Shown: positions 27,634 through 36,272, numbered from the stretch's first letter. The stretch: 64,000 nt of DNA from Thalassovita autumnalis (GCF_001458255.1 NZ_CYSB01000009.1:124001-188000), one strand, 5' to 3'. Translations and numbers: made by a program. The notes: generated from the sequence alone by a model not told the origin.

Positions 27634-28362
27634 TTGACTAACCTTGCAGAGACATCTTTCGCCGTTTTCGACCATCCCACCGATGTTGTGGCAAACGAGT
27701 CCTTTGAGCCCTCGGCCTTTTTGCAGGCGCCGGGCCCCACTTTGGTTTTAGGGTTCTCCTCAACCGGTAAATCCCATTTTATTCAGCACCTTATCACCAA
27801 GGTGCCGCGCTACCGCAATGCGCAGTTGCGGTTTCCGTCGGAGGCTGAGAACCCCAAAAATCCACCGTTTGGCACAGATGATCTGATCCACGGTGACTTG
27901 TCGATCAGCGGCGAGGCAGATCATCAAGTCACGCGTTTTCCAACTTTGGAAAGTCACCCGATTTTGACCCGGTTGATCCGTGGCAGAACCTTGGGACAGG
28001 CCATTGTCATGGTGGATTCAGAGGAGGTTTTGCGCAAGCGCATCGCGCGACGCAAAGTCATCGGCATAGGCTTTGGTCGAGACGACGACGCCAAGCCTTA
28101 CCTGCCGTTGAGTAAGATCGTTCAGCTGAACTTATTCTCGTTGATTGACTATTATGCTATCTGGATCGAGGCGTTAAAGGCTGCAGAGGTGCCGTTTCAA
28201 TTTGTGCAGTCGAAGGGTGGCGCGTTTCATGTTCTCAGCGAGGAAGAAGCGCTGCGCCTGCTGTCGCACCACCACATGCGGCGTCTGCCTCGCCGTATAA
28301 TGAGGCGTTTGATGTGGCACGTTATCTGGTCTTGTTCAGCTTCGGGATTTCCCAAGATCTGA
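27634..28362 (+). CDS. P-loop NTP-binding protein, probably frameshifted near the 3' end
   Basis: This is a 242-aa protein started by TTG 27634, with GAGGGG 6 bases upstream and no better start. A Walker A-like GFSSTGKSHFIQHL lies near residue 41, and a basic RKRIARRKVIGIGFGRDD near residue 130 could bind phosphate. No named family is recognised; a kinase-like role is possible. The codon use is less GC-rich than in neighbours (Lys, Asn, TTG and TTT codons), hinting at transfer. The last 30 residues (after RLLSHHH) are basic and unlike a normal C-terminus, while the -1 frame reads on plausibly to 28424 (SPYNEAFDVARYLVLFSFG...). A single-base change or sequencing error near 28255-28275 is likely. 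Confidence 0.65.
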   Translation: MTNLAETSFAVFDHPTDVVANESFEPSAFLQAPGPTLVLGFSSTGKSHFIQHLITKVPRYRNAQLRFPSEAENPKNPPFGTDDLIHGDLSISGEADHQVTRFPTLESHPILTRLIRGRTLGQAIVMVDSEEVLRKRIARRKVIGIGFGRDDDAKPYLPLSKIVQLNLFSLIDYYAIWIEALKAAEVPFQFVQSKGGAFHVLSEEEALRLLSHHHMRRLPRRIMRRLMWHVIWSCSASGFPKI

Positions 28363-28420
28363 TCGCACAATTGCCTAAGGGGCGGGCTAGGTCATCAGGT
28401 CGCAGTCTGTTGTCAGTAGA

Positions 28421-28448
28421 TTGAAAATTCATCTCTCCTACCTATCTC
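28421..28448 (+). promoter_or_regulatory. Possible promoter of the universal stress protein gene
   Basis: TTGAAA (28421-28426) and TATCTC (28443-28448) are separated by 16 bp, about 25 bp before the ATG at 28474 and its GGGGAG ribosome-binding site. Match to sigma-70 is partial. It would also lie inside the last codons of the extended frame of the P-loop gene. Confidence 0.25.
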
Positions 28449-28473
28449 AGAATAGCATAGAGGGGAGTGACAC

Positions 28474-29313
28474 ATGCTCGATTCAATCTTGTTGGCCACC
28501 GACTTGTCGCAGCGCTCGGATCGGGCGTTGCATCGCGCGGTGGCGCTGGCGCGTCAATCTGGGGCGAAATTGACCATCCTGACCGTGGTCGATGATGAGC
28601 AGCCAGACGACATGCGGGAAGATCAAGTAAACCATGCCCATCGCCAGCTGGAGGCCAGCCGTGAGGCCCTGTGTCAGGGCATTGAGTGCACCGTGCTGGT
28701 TGAGCAGGGCGACCCAACCGATCTGGTGCTGACCCACGCGCGCAATGATGAGCCGGATCTGATGGTGTTGGGCCCGCACCGCGAACGCAACCTTTGGGAC
28801 ATGCTCTATGAAACCACCGGGCAGCGGATTGCGCGGATGACCCATGTGGCGGTTTTGCTGGTGGTTGAGCCTGCGGAAACCAAATACAATTCGGTCTTAC
28901 TGGCCACCGATTTCTCGCCAGCCTCGACTGCAGCGGCCCTGCTGGCAAATGAGGTGGCGCCAGAGGCTGATCTGCATGCGCTGCACGCGTTGCATGTGCC
29001 CTATGGGGCCATGGGCCGTGCCGCAGGCGGGGGGGCAGACAACAGTCTTGAGGCAAGCTTCCGCGCTGACGCGAAAACCGCAGATGCCAATTGGCGGGGT
29101 AGTTTTGAAGCCCCGGCCAATCTGTCTGAAACCGATATTCAGACCGGATCTGCAGAGGCGCTGTTTAACCAGATCGTGCAGGCCAAACATGTGCCGCTGA
29201 TCGCCATCGGGGCCCATGGCCGGGTTGGGGCGCATCGGGCTTTGCTGGGCTCGCTGGTCACCAGCCTGATGCGCTACCCGCCCTGTGATCTGCTGGTCTG
29301 CCGCCCGCATTAA
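28474..29313 (+). CDS. Universal stress protein, tandem UspA domains
   Basis: This is a 279-aa protein with two UspA domains (about 1-145 and 146-279). The first starts LDSILLATDLSQRSDRAL, the second NSVLLATDFSPAS. The second ends with GAHGRVGAHRALLGSLVTSL, a clear nucleotide-binding signature (G-x2-G-x9-G-S/T). The first domain's counterpart is LGPHRERNLWDMLYETTGQR, which lacks the full signature, so only the second domain probably binds ATP. It is a stand-alone gene with a hairpin behind it. The role is survival under stress or low energy, from family knowledge. Confidence 0.93.
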   Translation: MLDSILLATDLSQRSDRALHRAVALARQSGAKLTILTVVDDEQPDDMREDQVNHAHRQLEASREALCQGIECTVLVEQGDPTDLVLTHARNDEPDLMVLGPHRERNLWDMLYETTGQRIARMTHVAVLLVVEPAETKYNSVLLATDFSPASTAAALLANEVAPEADLHALHALHVPYGAMGRAAGGGADNSLEASFRADAKTADANWRGSFEAPANLSETDIQTGSAEALFNQIVQAKHVPLIAIGAHGRVGAHRALLGSLVTSLMRYPPCDLLVCRPH

Positions 29314-29350
29314 GCTGCATTCACCGACGGTACACTGGAAAACGCGCACC

Positions 29351-29376
29351 AAGGGGGCAGCCTGTGCTGCCCCCTT
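29351..29376 (+). terminator. Terminator-like hairpin after the usp gene
   Basis: AAGGGGGCAG-CCTGTG-CTGCCCCCTT is a perfect 10-bp stem with a 6-nt loop, 37 bp after the usp stop. It lacks a long T run (TTGAGC follows), so termination may be weak, and it may also influence prfC read-through. Confidence 0.5.
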
Positions 29377-29424
29377 GAGCGTCCTCCATTGCCAGAGCAG
29401 CCAACCCCGGCTATATGCGCCTTC

Positions 29425-31032
29425 ATGTTGGACACCGCTACAAACCGCCCCGAATTGCCGCCTGAGATTGCGCGCCGCCGTACCTTTGCGATCATCTCGC
29501 ATCCGGACGCAGGTAAAACGACGCTGACGGAAAAGTTCCTCCTTTATGGTGGTGCGATTCAGATGGCGGGGCAGGTGCGTGCCAAAGGCGAAGCGCGGCG
29601 GACCCGTTCGGACTTCATGCAGATGGAAAAGGATCGCGGGATCTCGGTCTCGGCTTCGGCGATGTCGTTTGATTTCGGTGAATTCCGTTTCAATCTGGTG
29701 GACACCCCCGGTCACTCGGACTTTTCGGAAGACACTTATCGGACGCTGACGGCGGTGGATGCGGCGGTGATGGTGATCGACGGCGCCAAAGGTGTGGAAA
29801 GCCAGACGCAGAAGTTGTTTGAGGTCTGCCGCCTGCGGGATCTGCCGATCCTGACCTTCTGTAACAAGATGGACCGCGAAAGCCGCGACACCTTTGAAAT
29901 CATTGATGAGATTCAGGAGAACCTGGCCATTGATGTGACCCCGGCCTCCTGGCCGATCGGGGTTGGCCGTGATTTCATCGGCTGTTACGATCTGCTGAAC
30001 GACCGGCTGGAGCTGATGGACCGGGCCGACCGGAACAAAGTGGCCGAGTCGATCTCGATCGAAGGTCTGGATGATCCCAAGATCGAAGAGCACGTGCCCG
30101 CCGAGCTGATCGACCAGCTGCGCGAAGAGGTGGAGATGGCGCGTGAGCTACTGCCCGCGCTGGATCCGCAGGCCGTGCTGGAGGGGCATATGACCCCGAT
30201 CTGGTTTGGCTCGGCGATCAACTCCTTCGGGGTGCAGGAACTGATGCAGGGCATCGGCAAATACGGGCCAGAGCCGCAGCCGCAAAGCGCCCAGCCGCGC
30301 GAAATGATGCCGGAAGAGAAAAAGGTCGCGGGCTTTGTGTTCAAGGTGCAGGCCAATATGGACCCCAAGCACCGTGACCGCGTGGCCTTTGTGCGCATGG
30401 CATCCGGCCATTTTAAACGTGGCATGAAGCTGACCCATGTGCGCACCAAAAAACCGATGGCGATTTCCAATCCGGTGCTGTTCCTGGCCTCGGACCGTGA
30501 ACTGGCCGAGGAGGCCTGGGCCGGTGACATCATTGGCATCCCCAACCACGGCCAGCTGCGCATTGGTGACACGCTGACCGAAGGCGAGGCGCTGCGCGTC
30601 ACGGGCATCCCATCCTTTGCGCCGGAACTGCTGCAAGGCGTGCGTGCGGGCGATCCGCTGAAGGCCAAACACCTTGAAAAAGCGCTGATGCAATTTGCCG
30701 AGGAAGGCGCTGCAAAGGTCTTCAAACCCAGCTTCGGCTCGGGCTTTGTGGTGGGCGTTGTGGGCGCGCTGCAGTTTGAGGTACTGGCCAGCCGGATTGA
30801 GCTGGAATATGGCCTGCCGGTGCGGTTTGACCAGTCGCAGTTCACCTCGGCCCGCTGGGTGCATGGGGAAAAGGATGCGGTGGATAAATTCGTCAATGCC
30901 AACAAACAGCATATCGCGTTGGATAACGACGGTGATGTTGTTTACCTGACCCGCCTGCAATGGGACATCGACCGGGTGGAACGGGATTATCCCGACATCA
31001 CACTGTCGGCGACCAAGGAAATGATGGTCTAA
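29425..31032 (+). CDS. prfC: Peptide chain release factor 3
   Basis: RF3 is a GTPase that recycles RF1/RF2 after peptide release. The start ATG 29425 (MLDTATNRPELPPEI) gives 535 residues, near the usual 529; an upstream TTG would only add a poor extension. Motifs are SHPDAGKTTLTEKFLLYGG (G1), KDRGISVSASAM in switch I, DTPGHSDFSEDTYR (G3) and FCNKMDRES (G4). Domains 2 and 3 follow (about 300-535), with LEYGLPVRF and WVHGEKDA as in the family. It is followed 5 bp later by a strong terminator. Confidence 0.97.
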   Translation: MLDTATNRPELPPEIARRRTFAIISHPDAGKTTLTEKFLLYGGAIQMAGQVRAKGEARRTRSDFMQMEKDRGISVSASAMSFDFGEFRFNLVDTPGHSDFSEDTYRTLTAVDAAVMVIDGAKGVESQTQKLFEVCRLRDLPILTFCNKMDRESRDTFEIIDEIQENLAIDVTPASWPIGVGRDFIGCYDLLNDRLELMDRADRNKVAESISIEGLDDPKIEEHVPAELIDQLREEVEMARELLPALDPQAVLEGHMTPIWFGSAINSFGVQELMQGIGKYGPEPQPQSAQPREMMPEEKKVAGFVFKVQANMDPKHRDRVAFVRMASGHFKRGMKLTHVRTKKPMAISNPVLFLASDRELAEEAWAGDIIGIPNHGQLRIGDTLTEGEALRVTGIPSFAPELLQGVRAGDPLKAKHLEKALMQFAEEGAAKVFKPSFGSGFVVGVVGALQFEVLASRIELEYGLPVRFDQSQFTSARWVHGEKDAVDKFVNANKQHIALDNDGDVVYLTRLQWDIDRVERDYPDITLSATKEMMV

Positions 31033-31036
31033 CATC

Positions 31037-31070
31037 AAAAGGTCAGGCAAGAAATTGCCTGACCTTTTTT
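31037..31070 (+). terminator. Rho-independent terminator after prfC
   Basis: AAGGTCAGGCAA-GAAA-TTGCCTGACCTT is a perfect 12-bp stem with a GAAA loop, followed by TTTTTT. It lies directly after the prfC stop. A-rich bases precede it, so it could also work on the other strand. Confidence 0.92.
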
Positions 31071-31083
31071 CATGCAGAAATTT

Positions 31084-31113
31084 TTGCTTCCCTTGTAAAG
31101 TGTATACTATAAC
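31084..31113 (+). promoter_or_regulatory. Possible promoter of the small exported-protein gene
   Basis: TTGCTT (31084-31089) and TATAAC (31108-31113) are separated by 18 bp, right behind the prfC terminator and 32 bp before the ATG at 31145. The AT-rich context stands out in this GC-rich region. A CAGGAG ribosome-binding site lies in the leader. Confidence 0.35.
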
Positions 31114-31144
31114 ATCTGTCGCAAAACAGGCAGGAGTTTCCAAA

Positions 31145-31600
31145 ATGCAAAGCAGCCGTTTCGCCCTGATGAGTGCCTTTGGCGCCACCAGCGCCGCCTT
31201 CACCGCGCCGCCCGCGCTGGCGCAGGTGGATGTCTGGCAGTTGCTGGATCAGATCGAGATCGAAGAGGTGGTGACCGAAACCACCTATGAGGTGAAGAAA
31301 TCGCTGCCTGCTGAAATCGATAAAGGCCTGCAAGGGGTTGAAATCACCGGCTTTGCGGTGCCGACCTATCCCGGTGAAACGGTGAAGGAACTGCTGCTGG
31401 TGTCAGACATGGGGCTATGCCCGCTCTGCGGCAGTGGGGATCACGGCGCCACCCTGCAGGTGATGCTGGAAGATCCCATTCCCGGTTTTGAGGCGCCCAG
31501 CAAAATCACCCTGCGCGGCGATCTGCAGGCGGTGCGTGACCCGGAAACCTGGCAGGCGGCGATTTTGACCAAGGCTTCTGTGCTGGCACCAACGAATTAA
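31145..31600 (+). CDS. Exported protein, DUF3299-like, with CPLCG motif
   Basis: This is a 151-aa exported protein. The start at ATG 31145 follows CAGGAG. Residues 1-26 form a signal peptide (ALMSAFGATSAAFTAPPALA). The mature part has KSLPAEIDKGLQGVEITGFA, VPTYPGETVKELLLV and SDMGLCPLCGSGDHGAT with a CxxC. The G-x-x-V-x-I-x-GF pattern followed by a Cys-containing loop resembles the DUF3299 family, where the loop is proline-rich; here it is CPLCG instead. A metal-binding or thiol role is possible but unproven. It has its own promoter-like sequence and terminator, so it is a single-gene unit. Confidence 0.75.
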   Translation: MQSSRFALMSAFGATSAAFTAPPALAQVDVWQLLDQIEIEEVVTETTYEVKKSLPAEIDKGLQGVEITGFAVPTYPGETVKELLLVSDMGLCPLCGSGDHGATLQVMLEDPIPGFEAPSKITLRGDLQAVRDPETWQAAILTKASVLAPTN

Positions 31601-31630
31601 GTTGAAAAACAGGGTCGTGTTGTGAAGGGT

Positions 31631-31656
31631 AAGCCGGGGAATTCCCCGGCTTTTTT
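31631..31656 (+). terminator. Rho-independent terminator after the DUF3299-like gene
   Basis: AAGCCGGGG-AATT-CCCCGGCTT forms a 9-bp stem and is followed by TTTTT. It is 31 bp after the stop, before the glycosyltransferase gene. Confidence 0.9.
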
Positions 31657-31688
31657 GTGCAAATTATCTAGAGATTTTCAGAACTTCG

Positions 31689-32642
31689 ATGACCAAGACA
31701 GATACCATACAAGTCGCTTTTGCCATTGATCAGGGGTTGATTGAGCCGCTCTGTGTCACGCTCCATTCGCTGTTGCGGCACCGAACTGGCGCTACTGAGG
31801 TGCTGCTATTGGCCACTGACTTGACCGAGCCACAGCTAAAGCCGATCCGACAAACGGTGGCGCTGTTCCCGCAGGCGGACCTCACCGTGCAGCCGTTTGA
31901 ACTGGGGGATGACGCGCTGGCGTCGATTTCCTCAGGGCATTTGACGGCAACCACTTTGGCGCGGATTTTCTTGCCTGACTTTGTGGAGGGGCGGGTTCTG
32001 TACCTGGATGCGGATATTTTAGTGCGGGGCGATCTGGGCCCTCTGTTCCACAGTGACATGGCGGGGCGGTCCCTTGCCGCGGCGCGGGATCTGCCGCAGC
32101 AGGTGCATTGCGATATTTTGGCGCGATCGGCCAAAGGGGATGCGGTGCTGCCACGGGATCTGCGGCGGGCTGAGGCAGGTCTTGATGTATTTCGCACTGA
32201 TTTCCCCGAGGGCAACGCTGAGCACTATGTCAACACGGGCGTGTTGCTGATCGATTGCGCGGCGATGCGGCAGGACGCCGAACGCTATGCAAGGTTGCGC
32301 GATATAGGGCAGGCGGCGCACTATCCGCTGCTGGATCAAGACCATATCAACCGAACCTATGGCGAGGAGATCACCAAGCTACCCCTGCGCTGGAACCGTT
32401 TGGCGGGCAATGTGTCTGAGGGCATGTATCGCCGCTATCTGGCGGCGCATGGCCTGAAGGATGAGGCCGCAGTTTATCACTACGCGGGACCGCGCAAACC
32501 GTGGAAACCCTGGTGGCGTTGGCGCCGCAGTGCGGCCCCGGCCAAGATGCTGCGCTGGCGCTGGGAACGTCACCTCTGGCGGCGGAACCTCAGGAAAGGG
32601 GCGGCCCATGACCTTGCAGAACCGCGTTTTGCCAACGGGTGA
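31689..32642 (+). CDS. Glycosyltransferase family 8 protein
   Basis: This is a 317-aa GT-A fold retaining glycosyltransferase like the LPS galactosyl/glucosyltransferases (WaaJ type). It begins with IQVAFAIDQGLIEPLCVTLH, has LTATTLARIFLPDFVEGRVL, and the DxD motif YLDADILVRGDLGPLF (near residue 100). It also has HYVNTGVLLIDCAAMR, LLDQDHINRTYG and YHYAGPRKPW, all family-typical. The C-terminus is basic (WRWRRSAAPAKMLRWRWER). Donor and acceptor are unknown. It opens a four-gene cluster of two GT2-like proteins and a small unknown, and overlaps the next gene by 35 bp. Confidence 0.9.
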   Translation: MTKTDTIQVAFAIDQGLIEPLCVTLHSLLRHRTGATEVLLLATDLTEPQLKPIRQTVALFPQADLTVQPFELGDDALASISSGHLTATTLARIFLPDFVEGRVLYLDADILVRGDLGPLFHSDMAGRSLAAARDLPQQVHCDILARSAKGDAVLPRDLRRAEAGLDVFRTDFPEGNAEHYVNTGVLLIDCAAMRQDAERYARLRDIGQAAHYPLLDQDHINRTYGEEITKLPLRWNRLAGNVSEGMYRRYLAAHGLKDEAAVYHYAGPRKPWKPWWRWRRSAAPAKMLRWRWERHLWRRNLRKGAAHDLAEPRFANG

Positions 32643-33216
32643 GATCATCGCCACGCCTGAACGGGGGATGATGACCGGCAACCGGGGTATTTTGCACCGC
32701 GATGATGGCACGCTTGGGGTTAGTCGCTGGCAGCATCCGCATTGGGTCTGTTGCCAGCTGCAGTTTCGCGGCCGCTATCATGGCCCCATGCCCAATCGCG
32801 GCTGGACGGCGCTGTTTTTCCTGGATGAGGCGGTGGCGCTGGCGGCGGGGCATCGGCCCTGTCTTTTCTGCCGCCACACGGATGCCATGCGCTTCAAGGC
32901 GGCTTGGGCCGATGCCAATGGCCCCGCCACAGCCCCTGAAATTGATCGCATCCTGCATCCGGCGCGGGTGACGCGGCAACGCCAACAGGTTCGGTTTTCG
33001 GCTGCCGCGTCAGGCCTACCAGATGGCGCGTTCATCCTGCGGGCCGGTCAGGCGGCACTGATCTGGCAGGGACAGGCCTATGTCTATAGCCCGGCAGGGT
33101 ATGGCGCTGCCCAGCCAATCCCGCAGGGGGATGTGACGGTTCTGACGCCGAAACCAATCCTTGATGTGCTTTCAGCGGGTTACCGGCCGATGTTGCATCC
33201 CTCGGTCCCGGCGTAG
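32608..33216 (+). CDS. Conserved-looking protein of unknown function with CxxC
   Basis: This is a 202-aa protein. The start ATG 32608 has AGGAAAGGGG upstream and overlaps the GT8 gene by 35 bp; longer in-frame starts lie wholly inside that gene. It has no signal peptide. The segment AAGHRPCLFCRHTDAMRFKAAW carries a CxxC within a Pro/Arg/His context, and RPMLHPS near the end could be a conserved patch. WHQ-type residues (RWQHPHWVCCQLQFRGR) add two more Cys. I do not recognise the family; a metal- or nucleic-acid-binding role is conceivable. Coupling with the glycosyltransferase gene suggests co-expression. Confidence 0.75.
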   Translation: MTLQNRVLPTGEIIATPERGMMTGNRGILHRDDGTLGVSRWQHPHWVCCQLQFRGRYHGPMPNRGWTALFFLDEAVALAAGHRPCLFCRHTDAMRFKAAWADANGPATAPEIDRILHPARVTRQRQQVRFSAAASGLPDGAFILRAGQAALIWQGQAYVYSPAGYGAAQPIPQGDVTVLTPKPILDVLSAGYRPMLHPSVPA

Positions 33217-33266
33217 CAGGTGGTGAATGGCTTGCAAGGCTGGGCAACTCAGGCCATGCTCTGCCC

Positions 33267-35063
33267 ATGAGTGAGCAGCGCAAAACAACCTATCCCGGCG
33301 GCTTTCCGGCCATCCTGACCCAGATGGAGGGGCGGCGTGATCCGTTCACCTATTACGATGGCGAGGCCTTGGCGCCGCTGGATCAGGACCTGCAGGCGCT
33401 GAAACAGGTCACGATGCAGGCAGCCGCCCCCGAATTGGGCGACAGCCGCAGCGGCTATGCCCGGAAATACCGCGCCCTTGCCGAAGAGTTTGACGGGCAG
33501 CCAGCCCTGTTGCACCTGCACGGGCTGTTGGTGGCCCATCTGCGCCGCCGTGCGCAACCGGATCATACGGCCGCGCTGTTTCAGCGACTCTGGGCGGAGG
33601 AGGCCGAGTATCTGCTGGCGCGGCTTGATGCACGTTGGCTGGTCTCAGCGGCGACGACTTTTGGCGATCACGGGGCAAATGAGGTGCAGCGCTCGGTCGG
33701 GCATGCACTGTCGGTCCTCTTTGGCATGATGAAGCTTTATGAGACCGAGCGTTTGTATTCCGCTGTGCCCCCGGAACAGCCACACCCCTGGCGCAAGAAA
33801 TCCAGCAAACATCTGGCGATGCAGATGGATGCCTTTGCCGTCGGTGGGGCCGGGGGGCTGGATGTCAATATGCTGGGGCGTCTGTGGCAGCAGGGCAGCG
33901 AAGATCCGGTGATCGCGCCATTGGTGCAGCGGCTACTGACCTTGCTGGTGGATGACGACAAAACGGTGTTTCGCCGCCTTCACATCATGCGAGCACGTAA
34001 AGAAAAACAGCGCCAGGCCGAGGGCAAAGAGGGCAAGGTCAAGCCGGGGCGTTCGATGCCTGCCGACCGGCAGAAGATCACCGCGCCGGTGCCGCAACGC
34101 CGGGCCGACCGGGCAGGCAGGCCGCTGCATTGGGGTGTTGTGTCGCTGATCAAGGCCCCGGTGCGCGAGATACTGGAATTTGCCGCCTATCACATCGATC
34201 GCGGCGCGCATCAGCTGCATATCTATCTGGATCAGCCCGATCCTGAGGCCGAGGCCATTCTGGCGCGCCATCCGCGTATTACCCTGACCGTCTGCGATGA
34301 TGCCTATTGGGACGCGCAGAAAAAGCCCCGGATGAAGACCCACCGGATGCGGCAGGTCTGGGTGGCGACCCATGCCTATAACACGACGGACTGTGACTGG
34401 CTGTGCCATATCGATGTGGATGAGTTCCTGCTGCCGGCATCAGGCGTCTCGGTCGCCGATATGCTGGCCGCGGTGCCGGGGGATCAGCTGGGCGCGCTGT
34501 TGCAACCTGCTGAAATGCTGCAAACCGGCGCATCTGCCGAAGCGGAGGCGTTTAAGCTGACCCACCTGGCTGCTGGCCACAAACGGGCGGTTCTAAGCGA
34601 GATCTACCCGAATTTTGGCACCCATCTGCCGGGCGGTTTCATCGGTCATATCTCTGGCAAGCTGTGTCTGCGCACCGGCTTGGACGGCTTGCGCTTTGGC
34701 ATTCACGCCTGCCATTGGCAGGCCGCGCAGGTCGAAAATATCGAAGTGCTCTCAGGCAGTTATTTGGGTCACGCCCATGCGCCGGATTGGGCGCAGTTCC
34801 GCAAACATCTGGATTTCCGCATGACCCGCGGGTCCTACCAGCGGCAGGAGGACAACGACCGCCTGCAAATGGGCGATGTGGTGGATCTGCTGCTGGAGGA
34901 GGGCGGCGAGGATGCGCTGCGCCGTTTCTATGAGGAAATGAACGGGGGGGGCGATGCGCAACGGGCCGCCCTGGCGAAACACGGCATGCTGGTCGATTAT
35001 CCGCTGCATCTCAGCGCGCGGGTGGTGCGGGTCTTTGGCAATGACGCCAAAGCCTATCTGTGA
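33267..35063 (+). CDS. Two-domain glycosyltransferase (GT2-like) with N-terminal unknown domain
   Basis: This is a 598-aa protein. Residues 1-270 form an unknown, helical domain (AALLHLHGLLVAHLRRRA-type helices, and a FGDHGANEVQRSVGHALSV segment) with no motif I can name. A basic linker (HIMRARKEKQRQAEGKEGKV) follows. Residues 290-560 are a GT-A domain of the GT2/GT92-like kind: HWGVVSLIKAPVREILEF, then LHIYLDQPDPEAE, and the metal-site motif LCHIDVDEFLLP. This domain is clearly paralogous to the next gene (VVSTIKAPVDEVLEF; THIDVDEFLWP). Acceptor unknown; an envelope or exopolysaccharide role is likely from the family. Confidence 0.82.
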   Translation: MSEQRKTTYPGGFPAILTQMEGRRDPFTYYDGEALAPLDQDLQALKQVTMQAAAPELGDSRSGYARKYRALAEEFDGQPALLHLHGLLVAHLRRRAQPDHTAALFQRLWAEEAEYLLARLDARWLVSAATTFGDHGANEVQRSVGHALSVLFGMMKLYETERLYSAVPPEQPHPWRKKSSKHLAMQMDAFAVGGAGGLDVNMLGRLWQQGSEDPVIAPLVQRLLTLLVDDDKTVFRRLHIMRARKEKQRQAEGKEGKVKPGRSMPADRQKITAPVPQRRADRAGRPLHWGVVSLIKAPVREILEFAAYHIDRGAHQLHIYLDQPDPEAEAILARHPRITLTVCDDAYWDAQKKPRMKTHRMRQVWVATHAYNTTDCDWLCHIDVDEFLLPASGVSVADMLAAVPGDQLGALLQPAEMLQTGASAEAEAFKLTHLAAGHKRAVLSEIYPNFGTHLPGGFIGHISGKLCLRTGLDGLRFGIHACHWQAAQVENIEVLSGSYLGHAHAPDWAQFRKHLDFRMTRGSYQRQEDNDRLQMGDVVDLLLEEGGEDALRRFYEEMNGGGDAQRAALAKHGMLVDYPLHLSARVVRVFGNDAKAYL

Positions 35064-35073
35064 GGGGCGGTAA

Positions 35074-36027
35074 ATGGCGGTGAAATGGGGCGTTGTTTCA
35101 ACCATCAAAGCACCTGTTGATGAGGTGCTGGAGTTCTGCGCCCATCATTTGGATCTGGGGGCGCACCGGCTGTTCATCTATCTGGATGACGACAATCAGG
35201 AGGCCTTTCGCCTGCTGTCAGATCACCCCAAGATTCGTCCCGTTCTAACCGATGACGCCTATTGGCAGAAACGTGGGTTCAAACGGCGAGAAAAGCACCA
35301 GTCCCGCCAGTTTGAGAATGCCAAACAGGCCTACAACAGGGCCTCGGGCCAGGTCGATTGGCTGACCCACATCGATGTTGATGAGTTTCTGTGGCCTGAA
35401 CGGCCCTTGGGCGATGTGTTGGCCGAATTGCCCGCATCCTGCCAATGCGCCCGTATCCGCCCCTGGGAGGCGCTGGCGCTTGAGGACACAGCGCAGACGG
35501 ATATGGTTCAGTTCAAAGGGTTCACTGTGGCGCAGCCGCAGCGGCGTCAGCAGACCGAGGCGATCTACCCAGACTACGGCGCGCATCTGAACGGCGGTTT
35601 CCTCAGCCATGTTGCGGGCAAGATGATCTATCGCACCGGGGTGGATCGGCTGAAGGTGCAGATCCACAACGTCTGGGTGGGCGACGACATGAACCCCGGT
35701 CAGCGGGAACTGGCTGATGTGAAACTGCTGCATATGCACGCCAAAAGCTGGGAACAGTTCTATGCCGCCTATCGGTTCCGCATGGAAAAGGGCAGCTACC
35801 GCAGTGAGTTGAAGCCGAACAAGCCGCGTGAAGAGGGTGGGTTGAGCCTGCATGAGTTGTTTCAGATGCTGGATGATGACGGCGGACCGGAGGCGCTGCG
35901 GCGGTTTTATCAGCAGGTTTGCGCTGCGTCGCCCGAGCTGATCCAGCGGCTGAGCGCACATGGGCTGCATTTTGAGGCGGATCTGAGGCTGGCGGACAAA
36001 CGGCAGCGCCACTTCTCCGCCAGCTAA
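35074..36027 (+). CDS. Glycosyltransferase family 2-like protein
   Basis: This is a 317-aa single-domain enzyme corresponding to the C-terminal half of the upstream protein. It has WGVVSTIKAPVDEVLEFCAH, RLFIYLDDDNQEAF, the DxD-bearing WLTHIDVDEFLWPERPLG, and IYPDYGAHLNGGFLSHVAGK, matching IYPNFGTHLPGGFIGHISGK upstream. It starts 10 bp after that gene, so the pair came from tandem duplication with loss or gain of the N-terminal domain. Similar HIDVDEF-type proteins lie at 60490-63940, so this strain carries several. Substrate unknown. Confidence 0.85.
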   Translation: MAVKWGVVSTIKAPVDEVLEFCAHHLDLGAHRLFIYLDDDNQEAFRLLSDHPKIRPVLTDDAYWQKRGFKRREKHQSRQFENAKQAYNRASGQVDWLTHIDVDEFLWPERPLGDVLAELPASCQCARIRPWEALALEDTAQTDMVQFKGFTVAQPQRRQQTEAIYPDYGAHLNGGFLSHVAGKMIYRTGVDRLKVQIHNVWVGDDMNPGQRELADVKLLHMHAKSWEQFYAAYRFRMEKGSYRSELKPNKPREEGGLSLHELFQMLDDDGGPEALRRFYQQVCAASPELIQRLSAHGLHFEADLRLADKRQRHFSAS

Positions 36028-36143
36028 GCCGTTCATCACGCAGGTAAAACGCCTCGAAATTGACCTTCGGGTTAACTTCTGTGGCAAATACGCCGCGCCA
36101 GCCCCCCTCAGATGTCAGAAAACTGGCGAAAAATGCGCTTTCG

Positions 36144-36172
36144 TTGACCAAGCACGGGGTTTGCGTTAAACC
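36144..36172 (+). promoter_or_regulatory. Candidate promoter of the DEAD-box helicase gene
   Basis: TTGACC (36144-36149), a 17-bp spacer and TAAACC (36167-36172) give a reasonable sigma-70-like match. Transcription would start about 90 bp before the ATG at 36273, leaving a long leader, as is common for cold-shock-type RNA helicases. The region 36028-36272 holds no gene. Confidence 0.4.
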
Positions 36173-36272
36173 GCGCTCCATCAAGGATCCAGTTGCGGGA
36201 AACCGTCAGGCCATCCGGGCCGATCCACTGCTGCTGCTGCGGGCCCGAAGTGTCCGCAATAAACGGATACGT

